A stretch of DNA of 64,000 bases from Uloborus plumipes (GCA_038373865.1 JAXGGA010000481.1:147501-211500), one strand, 5' to 3'. Positions 34,843-47,926 are shown, numbered from the stretch's first letter. Numbers and translations: made by a program. The notes: generated by a model not told the origin, from the sequence alone.

Positions 34843-35273
34843 TCTACTTATATTAAAAACTGAGTATCTTTCTATCTATCTATGTCCTGCTTATTTCTCC
34901 TGAATGCCAATGAACTGAAAGTCGAACCAGGTACCGATAGATTCGTAGCTTTTCAGGCTTCATTGGTTTTAACTGACATAAGTTTGATAAAGGGATTCTG
35001 AAGAAATTGCGAAAAATCTTCGAATTTTTGCTCAAATTTAAAACGATTTCTCTTAATTGATTCAATATGAAATCCATTGTTATAAAACGTGGTTGATATG
35101 AAACAGTAATAATAATGATAGTGAAAATTTTAAATGAAGGCTTAACTGAATCAAACATGAAACTCATTAACTAGCCACGTACGTAGTTCGTGTACGTAAC
35201 ACGTTCGTTCCACGTACGCTTTGTTATTTTTTTGTTCAGAGGTAGCCCTTGCAACGCAGGGTCAAGCAGCTAG
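34843..35273 (+). mobile_element. Complete non-autonomous Helitron (431 bp), plus orientation
   Basis: Begins TCTACTTATATTAAAAAC after an A. Ends with hairpin CCCT-TGCAACGC-AGGG, then TCAAGCAGCTAG, followed by T. TC start, hairpin, CTAG end, A^T insertion and absence of a target duplication together define a Helitron. No helicase or Rep sequence. Confidence 0.85.
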
Positions 35274-36706
35274 TAAGATATGAACAAAATCATTTTTATA
35301 TTACGTATTGATATATTTTACGTCTTAAAATTAGCGACCATGCTTCGATAAATAAACTCTCCATTTGTTGAGCATGACTAAAGTACATCCAAACAACTAC
35401 GTATGCCTTTAATTTTATTATGCATCATATTATTATATTGTTTTCATACTAGTTAAAATGCCTCTTAGACAGCCCCTTGTCGTGTAAATTAATTAAACTA
35501 TTTACAAGTAATTACTTTAAAAGAAATTTAACTGTTTACGAAAAGAGCATATGCAAACAAATTATTCTAAAACTTTTTTAATATGCTTTTTGTTATCTCA
35601 ACCGAGTGGCCTATTAAAAGCAAACTGGTGCAATTATTTATTACATGTTCATAAAAAAATAAACAAGATTTTCGTATTACACTTTTCATTTTAAAAAATG
35701 TAATAACATTGGATACAGTGATTTAGTAGTCTTGGGTCTGTAATTTATTTTTATTTAATTATTTTTTTTATTCACTTATCAATCCCTATTGATATTGTTA
35801 TTCTGTAGGCTACGGAAAGCAATATTGATGAGCTTTCCTGCTTGCCGTCTAATTTCTAAAACACTTCCGCAAAAAAAAAAGAAAAAAGAGCTGAGCTTTT
35901 TGAGCCCCTTTGTAACTTGTAAATTCAGCTCCGAAAATCGGTACAGATCGGTACAGATAACGCTTGTGTTTTGTCTTTTTTAATAGAGAGTATTTATTGC
36001 AAGTCTATATTTTTGCCACAAAAGGCTTCTATGATATTGCGTTGCTAAGAGCAAATAGTTGAAATTGATTTCTGTACTTTGAGTTTTTTTTCTTCTTTTA
36101 AGACTTTCTTGCTGTTTATCCCTCATTTCACAACTCACAAAGTGTATATTTTCCAATAAAAATATTGTATTTCATTTTTATTCTTTAGGTATCAAGCTTT
36201 CTTTTCAAACATCCTTAACGCTAAAGTCAACTACGAACCATTGCAACATTTTTCGTTTTCTGTCTTTTATTGATCACACAAAAAACTTACGTTTATCATT
36301 GCTGAGGCTTTGTGTTTATTCAACTAAACTTCTAGATTGTGTTCAGTTTATATGTCTGAAATGGTTGGTTTTCACTTGAAAACTTAGTTCAAAAATGGAC
36401 CGTGCTCTATAAAACTATATCTAAAAGTTTTTTACTTGTTATAAAACTACATAATGCTTTCTTTCTGCAAATATCTTTGCCTTTGCGTGAAACTACATAT
36501 GCTTTACATGTACTTGTGGTAAAAACATGGGGGGAGGAGCTCCATCATCCATTGCTCAAATGATTGCAAGATCTTCTCGATTTGGTTTGCCCTGAGTGAC
36601 ATACGTGTTTATTAATGTGAAAAAATATATATACATAAAGTGATGACATGATCTTGGTTACATATGTTCGGAATATTCTTGGTTACATAAAAATTGACAG
36701 AGGTTA
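35274..36706. other. Unannotated AT-rich stretch
   Basis: No gene or repeat end supported. Confidence 0.4.
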
Positions 36707-36814
36707 CCCAAGTAGCACACTTCGTTTTTTAAAGGTTGTAAAATGGTTATTAACGTTGTAACAACCGATTAAAAACGTTTATAAAACGTTTAAACGTTTT
36801 TTGTGCTATCTGGG
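36707..36814. mobile_element. Short MITE with CCCAAGTAGCACA ends (108 bp)
   Basis: Left end CCCAAGTAGCACA, right end TGTGCTATCTGGG, both next to TA. The interior repeats AACGTT/AAACGTTT words five or more times. Superfamily not determined. Confidence 0.7.
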
Positions 36815-36999
36815 TAAAAGGGATACTATAATATAGAAATATCAATGGGAACAAGGTGGTAGTAAATGTCCAAGCCCTATGATTAGGCGAGAAAAATAAG
36901 TTTTGTTTTTAAAGATTTAAAGAGAAAGTTAATGAGGGGATAGAGCGTTTCTGTAGGCCTCTTTGACGACTAATAGAAATCGTTTCCATTGTGTACTCT

Positions 37000-37125
37000 T
37001 ATGTTGCTTGATAACACTAAATGGAAATTCGAAGTAAATCTGCAGTGTAAAAAAAAGTGTTCAAAATCCCCAAATTCGCCACAAATGCAGTTGGGAGAGC
37101 TAAGAAGAGTTCGCCCTTACGGAAG
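37000..37125 (-). pseudogene. LINE C-terminal zinc-knuckle remnant
   Basis: The minus strand reads SPNCICGEFGDFEHFFLHCR at 37095-37036. From family knowledge the pattern C-x-C-G-(x)n-E-H-x4-C is the knuckle found after the reverse transcriptase in CR1/Jockey/I-type LINEs (..HLLF.C). The upstream frame (toward 37360) has several stops, so this is a decayed 3' fragment. The surrounding region 36830-37360 is a little GC-richer than background and probably all derives from the LINE. Confidence 0.5.
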
Positions 37126-37694
37126 TAGAAATTAGAGTTCCGTATAGAAGCTTTGCTGCACTTCTATAGAGGGACTCTAGTAGAAATGAGTAAGCCCATG
37201 GTTAGTGATGAATTGGCTTATGGGAGAACTTTGGAGTCTGGACAAAGATACAGTGTCGAAGATTTCATAAATCCAGCGACCTTTGGTTGTCTTATCCGAG
37301 TAAGATTACCAGTCAAATCCAGAGCCCTTGGTTTTAACATGTATAGTCAATCCTAATGCGGTCGTTTACACAAGTAAGTACAGCTATGACCCCCCCCCCC
37401 CCACTCCTGGCTTCTGTAATTTTTGTTTCATGGTAGAATATGTTTTTTAGTCTTGCACATTTTTTTCCTGAAGTTAAAAGTTTAAAAAAAAAAAAAAAAT
37501 CTTCGTCAGATTTTGCGGATTTATCCTCTTTTCCAAGTGAGTAAGTAATATTTCGAAAAAGTGATCTTTTCTCAAAGCTTTTCTACTATTACAACCTAAC
37601 GGTAAATTCAAGTCGTTGCCAGGGACAAGAACTTGAAAGGCCAGTATGTTAACCTTTTTTGCTCCTTGGAACAATCACAACTATAGTCACGATT

Positions 37695-37870
37695 CAGGAC
37701 CGTCATTTCGATTTTTTCAAGGGGGGGGGGGGGCAAAGGTTGTGTACACAACGTAAATTTGCCAAAAAACGGCTAAAACCACGCCTACTTTCATGTAAAT
37801 ACATTGATTTCCCGAAGTCAGGGGGCAACTGACCCCCTCCCCCCCCTCTGAACCCGAAATGACGGACCTG
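37695..37870. mobile_element. Candidate hAT-like MITE with G-run (176 bp)
   Basis: Ends CAGGACCGTCATTTCG and, inverted, CAGGTCCGTCATTTCG. The interior has long G and C runs. The flanking 8-mers do not match; a looser AGTCACGATT / AGTCAAGTTT similarity exists on the two sides. The superfamily is therefore a guess from the CAGG end. Confidence 0.5.
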
Positions 37871-38119
37871 AGTCAAGTTTTGGCAAAATTTACTTGATGA
37901 TAGAAATATGTCCACGAAGTAGTTAACTCAATCCATTAAAAACCAATGAGATGGTTGTCTCTAATTTTGAGCTATAGTCATCACATTTATTCTTAAATCT
38001 GGCAATAATCGGTTTTGAAACAATCAGAAATTTTAGTTAAAACTAAAATAGCCTATTTTATTTGTAATTCAAATATAGCTCCAATAATAATTTATGATTA
38101 TATGTACATTCACACTATA

Positions 38120-38768
38120 CAGGGTGTCCACTCCAATCGTGGACCAATAGCTAATTTCTAAACCGTTAGAGATAAGCATATAGTTTATTTAGGAAAAAAT
38201 CTCCAAATTACGAAAGGAATTTTGGGTCCATTCAATGTTTTTCAAAAAATCAAATTTTGAAAGAGGTACGAAATTTAAATTTTTATACAGCCCCCCAGTC
38301 CTATCAATCATATTTAGTAAAACATTCTTGACACTGTACCGTTTAAAACGAAAAAAAAATCACTCTTCTACCACAAAAATTGATTGAGTTATGACGTTTT
38401 GAAAAATCAAGATTTTGCATTGTTTCATGCCGTCATCGAGAGATCGCTTAAGGGACCGTAGCGAAATCCTTCAAAATCTTGATTTTTCAAAACGTCATAA
38501 CTCGGTCAATTTTTGTGGTAGAAGAGTGATTTTTTTTTGTTTTAAACGTTACAGTGTCAAGAATGTTTTACTAAATATGATTGATAGGACTGGGGGGCTG
38601 TATAAAAATTTAAATTTCGTAACTCTTTCAAAATTTGATTTTTTGAAAAACATTGAATAGACCCAAAATTCCTTTCGTAATTTGGAGATTTTTTCCTAAA
38701 TAAACTATATGCTTATCTCTAACGGTTTAGAAATTAGCTATTGGTCCACGATTGGAGTGGACACCCTG
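38120..38768. mobile_element. Near-perfect palindromic foldback (649 bp, 300-bp arms)
   Basis: Arms 38118-38417 and 38472-38770 are almost exact inverted copies around a 54-bp loop. Ends CAGGGTGTCCACTCC / GGAGTGGACACCCTG with TA on both sides. Only a few mismatches are visible, which suggests a young insertion. Non-coding. Confidence 0.92.
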
Positions 38769-38770
38769 TA

Positions 38771-40839
38771 TAATATAGCATGAGGCAATGTGTTCAAAAT
38801 TCGCCTGGTTCTGGTAACAAATAGAATCAGAAGAAAAATAGGGAAAGTAGTAAAACAGGTAGTATCAGAAAAAAAAGAAAAAAAATTACCACTTTTCTCA
38901 AAACAGATATTTTTGACATTTATTGTTTTTGTTTTTAATCAGGAAATCGCACAAACAGTTTATTCCAATTATAAAAAATAAATAAATGAATATAAGAAGC
39001 TATTAAAAAAGTATAGTGAAACGTGCTTTTTGGCTCATAAATTATTTGCCCCAGTCCCCCAGTTATCGAAATATAAATGTTTAAAGTCAGGCGATATTTT
39101 AAGGAAAGTTGTTAAATTTAGTGAGATATGTATTTTTTTATGTATGCCATTAATTATTTAAAGCTCTCTGAAAATGTAAAATAATCCATTTATAGCATTG
39201 TCAGTCGCCAATCCACCATATTGCCAGCAATATGTCATAAAAACACAAGTTACGTAGGTTAACGCCCAAATACACCTCTGATTCCCGTATCTCTTATAAA
39301 CTTTTAGCTTCTAAAAAAAGCCATTAAAAATTTAAAACTATCAAAACCATTATGGTTGTAATGAAGGCTTAACTTGAATAGGAGTTTAGCTCCTACACTT
39401 TTTTTAAGTCTGTTTTTTAAAATTAAACTATTTGCAGGTGATTATTGATATATTTATACGTTCGATCAATATTGTGTATCGATATTGTATCCTAGGAGCC
39501 CAGTATGATATCAATTCTAGAACTGATAAATAGTCCTTTTCTTTCCTGGTGACACAACTGGAAACAGCTGAATTCGTTTCTTTTTGACACCAAATAATCT
39601 TTGTCAGTTATACCACGACGAGGAATACCACTAATTAAAGGTAACTATAACTGTCCTGTTCCAACGTTTCAAGAGTTTTTTTTTTTTTTGTATCAAATCC
39701 CATATTGTTCTTGCCAGTTATTATTCTAATTAATCTAATAAGTGACAGATAAATAGATGATTTTTTACTTTTCTGCTGTCAAGTTAAAAATAATAATGAT
39801 AATAATTGTTCAATGACTGTATACTTAATTCTTAAAATGTGCGTTTTTTCATAGTACCCATAGTTTTGCTCGTTTTCGGAATTGAACTATAGGATGTTAT
39901 AGGCTCCTGCACTGACAAAGAAAATTCAGAATAAAATAAATAAAAGCTACTTAACATTTAAACATACTTCTTTTTTATTTTCATCCTCGTCTCTTTTTTT
40001 TTTTTTTTGTAACAAACATTAATGCACTCCTACGTGTGCATCTTCCGTAGTTCTGAGAAGATTTAGACGATTTCCAACATCACGACAGACACTTGCAAAG
40101 CCAGAATTTTTCTTTTGGGGTGCTCATGGGATTTTTTTTTTATCATTGACTTTATTTTCGTTTTAGCGCCACCTACAAATCTTAAGCTAGTATTGTATTA
40201 GTAGGAGAAAAAAATGTAATGCAATAAGGGTCAAAATTAAAAAAAAATAGTTTAAATAGTTTTTTGTGTCGTACTTTACTTGTGTCGTAGTTATTTACTT
40301 ACTAAGTTACTGACTTACTTGCTAAAGATTTTTTTTTTTTTTGTAAATAAATTTTATTTATGAGAGCAAGACTTCACAAACTCTATTCTTACATCCTGAT
40401 TACCCAAAAGGATCGGGAAGCTGTAGCTTCCCTTTAATATTTTCAGGGGGCCCAAAAATGACGAAAAACCTGCGATTTAAAATTCTAGTTTCTGCTTTTA
40501 AATGCATGTCTAACGGTAATTGTAAACATTGAAACAGGTTCAATATACATTTTCCGGAAAGTTTTATAAAAGTGAAGACATTTTATAAAACGCTAATCCC
40601 ACCACAAGCTCCTTTTAAATGTGAGATTTGGCCCAACTTTTTTACAATGTACTTTTATTAAGTTTCATTAATTTTGTGAAGTAGTAAATCTAATTTAACA
40701 TCTAATCATAGAATTGCAGTGCAAACACATGTAAAGTATGAAAAATCTATTTATAAGTGAGGGAAGGGGATGTAATTAAATCTGGATTCTGCTTGAGTCA
40801 CTTTTAGAAATAATAGCAGTACTGTTTAATCTTTTATCG
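38771..40839. other. Unannotated AT-rich stretch
   Basis: No gene or mobile-element end recognised. T-runs at about 39676-39690, 39997-40008 and 40329-40342. Confidence 0.4.
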
Positions 40840-41060
40840 TAAAATCTTCCTCGCATGTGCGCATGCCTGAGGTCTCTTCGGATTTTCTCAAAATAGGGGG
40901 GAAATGCGAAGTAACATTCAACAGGAAGTAAGAAGCGAAAGTACTGGCAAGTGCGTCTCCTTATCCTGTCACCCCTTTTTCAAATGGAAGCGATCGTGAC
41001 TGCCAGGCGTGCAATACGCAGACAGACAGTAACCTTACCAAGATTTGTTTCAATATCTCA
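40840..41060. repeat. Dispersed repeat, copy 2 (relative at 25175-25490)
   Basis: Shares TGCGCATGCCTGAGGTCTC, CAAAATAGGGG and GTCACCCCTTTTTCAAATGG in the same order as copy 1, with a shorter middle. Class unknown. Confidence 0.45.
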
Positions 41061-41489
41061 AGAGTATAAAAATATTCCCCCCTCGCCTCAAAAAACAGGG
41101 AGAATCAAAATAAGACAAAGGCTTTTCCTTACTTAAGAGGTTAATCGAGCCTGCTACTGGGTGTTTCCCTACATACAATGGAAAACGGCTTGAGCATATA
41201 TTTTTCTTTCTGTCTCTTTTTATTGTCAGAATTCAAACTAATTTCATACCAATTACAAATAAACATACGTTCTGAGAAACACCTGGCTCCTGCAGTTTCC
41301 TTTTGCTAGACTCATGATGATGTCTACCTGACCACCCACGCACAAAATGAACGCCATTGCTTTTTTTTCATCTTCTTATTCCAGAACCGGGTTTTTTCGT
41401 GAAGTCCCGTTTCAGCTTTCTTGGTTGAGGCGGCAGACAAAATCTGTCCTTTTTGTGATGGCAGGATAGAAAAGGGTTGCCTAATAATA

Positions 41490-41663
41490 CAGACGAGTCT
41501 CGATAGCTCGAAGCCTTATAACTCGAATATTTTTTTATCTCGAAGTTTTCATTGGGCCCTAAACTTTTGAGGAGGCTGTAAGAATCTCCTATAACTCAAA
41601 AGTACTAAAAACTCGAAGCTTTTAGCCCGTCTCTTGGGACTTCAAGTTGTGGAGACTCTATCG
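41490..41663. mobile_element. Tigger-type MITE (174 bp), TA-flanked
   Basis: Left end CAGACGAGTCTCGATAGCTC.., right end (inverted) CGATAGAGTCTCCACAACTT, with TA at 41488-41489 and 41664-41665. GAGTCTCGATA..CTCGAAG is characteristic of Tigger/pogo ends. The word (A)TAACTCGAA is repeated inside several times. Confidence 0.7.
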
Positions 41664-41665
41664 TA

Positions 41666-43098
41666 CTTGCTTTCGAGCATGTATGTTATTAACGCTGGCG
41701 AAATTCGAAAAAAATTTAATAGCTTTTGTAAATTATTTCTCCAGTGAGAGGGGCTTATTTAACTCCCAGTACATAGGTTAAAAAATAAATTAATTAATAA
41801 AAACTTGTAATTATTTATTCGCTTTTCCAGAATTTAATAAGTTATCCTTATTTTATCCTTATTTTTGCAATAGCCATTGCTGCAGATGGTCGATCATCTT
41901 TCTTAAAAATGATAAATTAAAAAAAAGAAAAGGTATAAACTATTAAATATCAAAATTTATCTATCAACTATTTTTCAAGCAACTTCTTAAAAAATATTAA
42001 TCATAAAAATGTAAAAAAAAAGTTTATCTTAAAACAACTATACCGACTGTATATATAAGAGAGATAGAGAGATAATCACAGTTTAATGAAAATATTACAT
42101 ATTATCGTGAACATATTGAACAAATTTATCGTTTCCATGAATAAAACTTAATATTCAAGAATGTCAAAAAATAAAAGAATAACAATAAGAAGAAAACATA
42201 AAAAAGAAAAGAAAAGAAAAGAAAAACCCATAAGTTCAAGATCTTGAGAGAAAATGTAAGGATTTTCTCTGGAGAGAAAAAATATCGACTTTTTGTTTGA
42301 ATAGATAACGGAAAACATATCATTTTATCAGAAGAAAATGCACTGTATGAAATGAGATTAAATAATGTTCAGATAGGAATTTCATGTATTAAAAGAAATG
42401 AGTATCACTTTTGCATTTTGAAAGAATCAACAATTTTTGCCCCTGACTTGTAATCAGTACCAAATTGTTCTCTCAAAAATAGTTTTCTCTTGAATGACTT
42501 CAACCATCGCTTGACAACGTAGTGGAGAAATAAATAAAGTAGGTTCAGAGGACAATGGAGCTCCCGTTGGCGTACTAAGCGCCCCCGCAGTCCCCGCTGC
42601 ACGGGGGGTGGGGTGCACGTGATTTGAGGGTGCACGATCCACAAAAATAGCACTATGAGTTACAGGGGAAATTTTTTTTGTAGTGTAATCGGGGGTAGGG
42701 GGGCGCACTTAACAATCTTGCAGGGCTGCGCAGCTAAGTCTATGTACGCTACTGGCATGTACACTTCATTCATTAGAAATTAAGCCAAATTAATATACCT
42801 GAAACACCTCCTCTAGCTGCAAGCTAGTCAAACACACATTGAAGATTTCACTATTGCCTAAAGGAGGAAACAGATTGCGACGCTACAATTTATTTATTCT
42901 TCTAATTTTCAGAGATAAGAGTTATAGCCCTACTTATCTAGCTATATCTGGAAGGCAACTTTAGAATTGGTAATAAGTAAATGCCCCTAAGCTACAGGAG
43001 CAACTATCTGTGCAATTTATTTGCCTGTTTAGTTAAGCTAATCAGTGCGTAGTAGCTATGAGGACGTCAACTTTTAGATATATATTTTTTTATGTTAG
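41666..43098. other. Unannotated stretch
   Basis: AT-rich until about 42540. A GC-richer patch at 42560-42730 (CCCCGCAGTCCCCGCTGCACG..) has the look of an old repeat, with no supported frame. Confidence 0.4.
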
Positions 43099-43264
43099 GG
43101 TTAATACCGTAGAATTTAGTGATGACGGAAATATAACGTTATTGGGCAATTTTTTAAGCTTTACTTTTTACGCTGGGTTGAAAAATCTTGAGTTACGAAC
43201 GGAAAAATCATTACTCAGTTTCAATTTAAATCATATGATCGACGTGTGCTATTATTTATTGTAA
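43099..43264 (+). CDS. Candidate coding exon (terminal, or internal with a weak donor)
   Basis: Preceded by a strong polypyrimidine acceptor (tatatttttttatgttag). The frame reads VNTVEFSDDGNITLLGNFLS through LRTEKSLLSF to MIDVCYYLL and stops at TAA 43262-43264. AATAAA at 43285-43290 would be a well-placed poly(A) signal. Alternatively GTAAAT at 43261 is a donor, leaving a phase that fits the exon candidate at 48440. CpG-containing codons are commoner than in surrounding DNA, but a 55-codon opening is not rare here. Product unrecognised. Confidence 0.33.
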
Positions 43265-43353
43265 ATATTGATAGTTTTGAAAACAATAAAAACTGTATTT
43301 TGATTTAATCGCATTCATTTTTAATTCGAAAATAAAAAGTTGTCTTTAGGTTT

Positions 43354-43392
<39 letters not shown>

Positions 43393-46379
43393 GTGAGAGG
43401 TAGTTAAACCCATATAGCGCTACGGGTTTAACTACCTCTCACGTAATCCTTGATTTTAAGCCATATTACCAATCCTAGCGTGCTGTTTTATAGATATCTA
43501 ATTACTGTTATAACCTCCCACTCCCACTCAAACACATATACAAAACCACTCTTCTGCACTATTGATAAGATTTGTAATTGTAGTGATGATTTTGATACTG
43601 AGAAATGTGTATAATGTTCATTTCTCACCGTTTTATCTCTAACACTAATTTACCAATTTTTACAGTGAATAAACTGATTTGTAAAATGATTTGACAATTT
43701 TCCTTATTTATTTTTACCATAATGGTGTAAAGCACAACTTTCTAATTTTACTCTGGCCGAGTTTATGTGTTGTAGAATATTACAACAGATTGATGAACGT
43801 TGCCCTAGCAGTGATTAATAAAAAAGAACTCTATCTCCACGATTAGGCTGGCAGTTATAGCAAGTTTCTGTTTAGTAAATAAAGGCATTGTTATGTCTAC
43901 AACCCTAGTTCCAGTATAACTTTCTACAGATTAAATCCTGCTGACGTAAATTTACATTGTATTCTTAGCGATTGAACCCAGAATAAACCTGCAGTTTTTA
44001 TTAAGAACAAAAACTTTAGATATTAATCTGTTAGTCTCTATAAAAGGATTCCAATAACGTATTGCAGTAGCAAGCATTTTTCTGATACTGATAAACTTGA
44101 AAATAAAATTAATTTCGTATCTTTTATAAAACATCAGCATCTAATAAATTCTATTATAATAATTGGTTATATGTACTTTACAGCTTGGGCTCTTTGAAGT
44201 GCATATGTTATTTAATAGCTGTAATAAATTTTCCTAATTGCCTTTTATAGTAAGTGCAATTTCCTGAAAGAAGTTATAACTAGATTTTCTGTATTAATTA
44301 CATACTGCTGTTAAATATAAGGATTAACTGCCACAAATATGAATTGAGTAACCTGTTTAGCTAATTGGGTAACCTGCAGTAATTTCAATTTGATGCATAA
44401 TTTAGCATTTTATGCCTTTGTTGGTTGAGTATTTTTAAAGTATTTGTTTGAAAATGAGAATATAATAAGTATAAAATTTAAAAAGAGAAAAAGTTTTGAA
44501 AGAGTAAGCTTTTAGAGATAACGAGAAAATATTGCAAGTACAAAGTATTCTTGTAATGAATTTATATTGAAACAGTCCTATTTTTCTCATTTGTTGTCAA
44601 GTAATAATTTGAAACAATAAGTTGACATAAAGTGCAGACAAAATTTCACTACTAACTGGTATGCCCAGAGTTACACGGATTTTAAGCGTAGAATTTTAAT
44701 GCAAAGGGGGAAAACTCTTATTATTAATGATAATGATAGCATAAACCAGATAAAAAAGACTAAAACGTCATTATCTTAAACATAAGCTAAAGTGACTTAT
44801 TCTGCACAGCAAAGTCCTTCAATATTTCTGTGTATTATGCATTAATGCAGTAAAATATCTAATTAGTTATAGTTGAAATGTTAGCGATTAACCTTTCAAC
44901 CATATCCAAATTACAATTAAAATTAACAGATTTGATTTACTAGGCACGTTTAAATAACTGTTCAATAACACAAAAAATGCCCTCTCAAATATCTTCGAAA
45001 GAACATTCCACAGTGGAAAAAATAAAATATATGCATTTTATCACTGTACGATATAAAAATCCGTTAAATGAAAAAGAAGAGAAAAAAATTAGACGATGAT
45101 TTTTTTTCCTCAAATTGTTCAAAGAATCAATTCCGGTTCTGAAATAAATGTGATTTTTTTTTCTTCTTTTGGAATTCTCTTTAGCTTTATAGCTTTATAA
45201 TTTGTACCTCAAAAAAATATTTAATACTTGTGCAATTTCATTAAAACTAAGATAGCAAAAGCAGACAATATTTTATAAACTGTACAAACACTTCAATTAA
45301 ATTCCGCTTAATTTCCGATTTTATTACGGAATTCTTTGATCTCTTACGTGAATCTAGATGAGACTTGGGCTGTTTTTATTATTCTAAAGTAATCTTTTAT
45401 GCGCTCTAATATAAGCTCAAATTTCGAAAAAAATTTCCGTGCAGTTTTAACGACGAAAATATAGAAATAATTCATCATTAATAGTAGTAGTTTCCGTATT
45501 TTAAAATAAATGTTTCAACAGTTTTAAAGTGTTTCATGTTTCAAAACACTTACCCTCTTTTACAACATTATCTGCGTATTCGTGCTAAATTTGTTGAAGA
45601 CAAAATGAAAAATGTAGATTTGTACACACACAGACACTGCTGTACACTGAATAATTGAGGAATAGAGAGTAACATGCATTTGAAATCATGAAAGTGCATA
45701 TTTTATTTTCGAAATATAGATCAAATGGAATATATTTTCAAAAATATTCAAAGAATGTGAAGCAGTTCAAAATAAAAGGGAATTTAAGAGCGTGCTATAA
45801 CATACACGCTTTTAACTTGAACTACTAAGCAAAAACTACGGTAATGAGTTTGTGAGTGCCTTTTTTTTTTTTCTTTTGTATTTTCAAAATTATTTTAAAC
45901 GGAAAGAAAAAAGAAAAGGAGAGAACTTGCATTGCGTCACTTTAATTCTAAGCAAGATGGTTTTAAATAACGAAAGGTAATTCCTCAGGAAGTAGAATCA
46001 TAAAACATCCCTGACAGAGCGAGGGGTGCCTACGTGCCAGAAAACCGAGCAAGCGTCCCCCCTCTAGCACAAAGTCGATCTAAGGTCAGGCAACCCCTAG
46101 TTAAGCAAATGATATAAGCTTCCCTCAAGGAAATAGGGAGAGAGAGAGAGAGAAGTTCGGGGTCGAACAAGAAAGAGAGAATGAAAGTTAGTGCCACCCA
46201 TCAGGTAGGAAGGAACAGAGGCTTGTGTTGTTTTACTCATCTATAAACTTAGAATTCAAAAAGAAAATGAGAGTGTTTGTCAGTTTGTGTCGTGTGAAAT
46301 TAAAACTACAAGGGGAGAGTTTGTGCCAGTGGGTAATTTTAATAGTAATCAAATGATAAAGTACGAAATAGGAGAGCTA
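43265..46379. other. Unannotated stretch with (TA)n
   Basis: A (TA)n tract at about 43359-43390 leads into a hairpin (listed separately). The rest is AT-rich. A GC-richer island at about 46010-46230, with a GA microsatellite at 46138-46152, has no convincing frame or repeat end. Confidence 0.4.
43393..43442. repeat. 50-bp perfect hairpin at the edge of (TA)n
   Basis: Arms GTGAGAGGTAGTTAAACCC and GGGTTTAACTACCTCTCAC (19 bp, perfect) flank a 12-nt loop. It may be a minimal pair of transposon ends joined back to back, like the central palindromes of the pogo-type elements in this window. Confidence 0.8.
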
Positions 46380-46726
46380 CACTGCAAAAAATAAGCTATT
46401 GTTTTTACAGTATAATACTGGCAGCAGAGGTTCCAGTTTAAAACTATAAAAGCACAGTAAAAAAATGCAAAACTAGTAACTGTACAGTTTATTCCTGTAA
46501 TATTAGCAATATTACCATAATATTAGCTGTATTATACTGTAAAAATAACAGTGAAATACTGACAGCAGAGGTTCCAGTTTAAACTATAAAATGCACAGTA
46601 ATAAACTGAAACTAGCAATTTTACTGTCTACTACTATAAAATTAGCATTTTTGCAGTTTATTACTGTAATTTTACTGTAAAATTAGCTGCATTATACTGT
46701 AATAACAACGTCTATTTTTTGCAGTG
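46380..46726. mobile_element. ACTGTAAA-rich MITE, copy B (347 bp)
   Basis: Ends CACTGCAAAAAATA.. and ..TATTTTTTGCAGTG, next to TA on both sides. The interior repeats the ACTGTAAAATTAGC and ACAGTTTATTACTG words and twice has GGCAGCAGAGGTTCCAGTTT. An intact form of copy A. Confidence 0.85.
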
Positions 46727-47522
46727 TAGTTCCGACCTTTTGAATTATAAGATTTTCAAATGCATAGCATGTTGCCTATTTTTATGCGGACATCAAACAA
46801 ATACGTGCGTATAGCGCATGTCTGTAAATAGTTAATGATAATTTGAAACAATATGAAGACCTATCATGTAATCCTAGCTAGTAGTTTCGAAGGTTTTATT
46901 GCTACGATCAACATATTATAGCTATAGTCCGTCCAATAAATATAACTTTTGGACTCTATCTCACTTAATGAACAACGGATTAAAAGAAGTTGTTTATCAG
47001 TTTGTGTTTCTATCGTCAGAAATATACTTAGAGAAATATGAAGCATTTTATTGTACGATTCTAATTAGTATATTTGGAAAAATGAATAAAATGAAGATTT
47101 AAAGTCATTGGTGAGTTTCTGTCTGTCTAATAAGCAATCAAGCCTTGTATATTATCCACTGCAAAGTCTATAGAAAACAAATAAGTACTGTATATAAGTG
47201 TACAAATCACTGTAACAAAATTATAAGCACTTTAAACTTCTATGTTCTTCAAAGTATTTCTTTTATAATAGATTATCGAGTACATCAGCCCATATGCTAA
47301 GTAAAGATAATCGTTGTTCCAATTTACCTGTCATCAAGATTTCATCCTAAGCTTAAAGGAATCCATCTGGTGCCAAATTCTTACTGTTCCCTCTTCCCAT
47401 TTTATAATAGAGTGTTGTTTGTAACGTGGTACACGCGTATTTAAATATTACTAGATAATGAGTGCTAATGTATGAAACGTAAAAATTGTCTAATATCGCT
47501 TTTAAATGTAAGGAAGTTTTTA

Positions 47523-47926
47523 CACTGTAAAAAATGAATGTTGTATTTACAGTATAATACAGCTAATTTAATAGTAATAAACTAAAAATTGCTAATTTTA
47601 CAATAATAAACTGTGAAATTGCTACCTTTACAGTACTAAAGTTTAAAATTGACAATTTTACAGCAATAAACTGCAAAATCACTAGTTTTACAGTTTATCA
47701 CTGCGCATTTTGCAGTTTTAAACTGGAACCTCTGCTGCCAGTATTATACTGCTGTTTTTACAGTATAATACAGCTAAATTTTACGGCAAAAAAAATTGCT
47801 TGCTTTACAGTAAACTATTGTAAAATTTATAGATTTACAGTTTATTGCTGTGCAGTTTACAGTTTTAAATTAGAACCTCGGCTGCCAGAATAATACTGTA
47901 AAGACAACAGTTCATTTTTTGCAGTG
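47523..47926. mobile_element. ACTGTAAA-rich MITE, copy C (404 bp)
   Basis: Ends CACTGTAAAAAATGAATG and CATTTTTTGCAGTG, TA at both borders. Same word composition, with GGAACCTCTGCTGCCAGTAT units in the inverted sense. Confidence 0.85.

Noticed and set aside
46010..46230. GC-richer island as an exon or promoter
   Set aside because: The open frame is only about 40 codons with no good splice sites, and no promoter motif was recognised.
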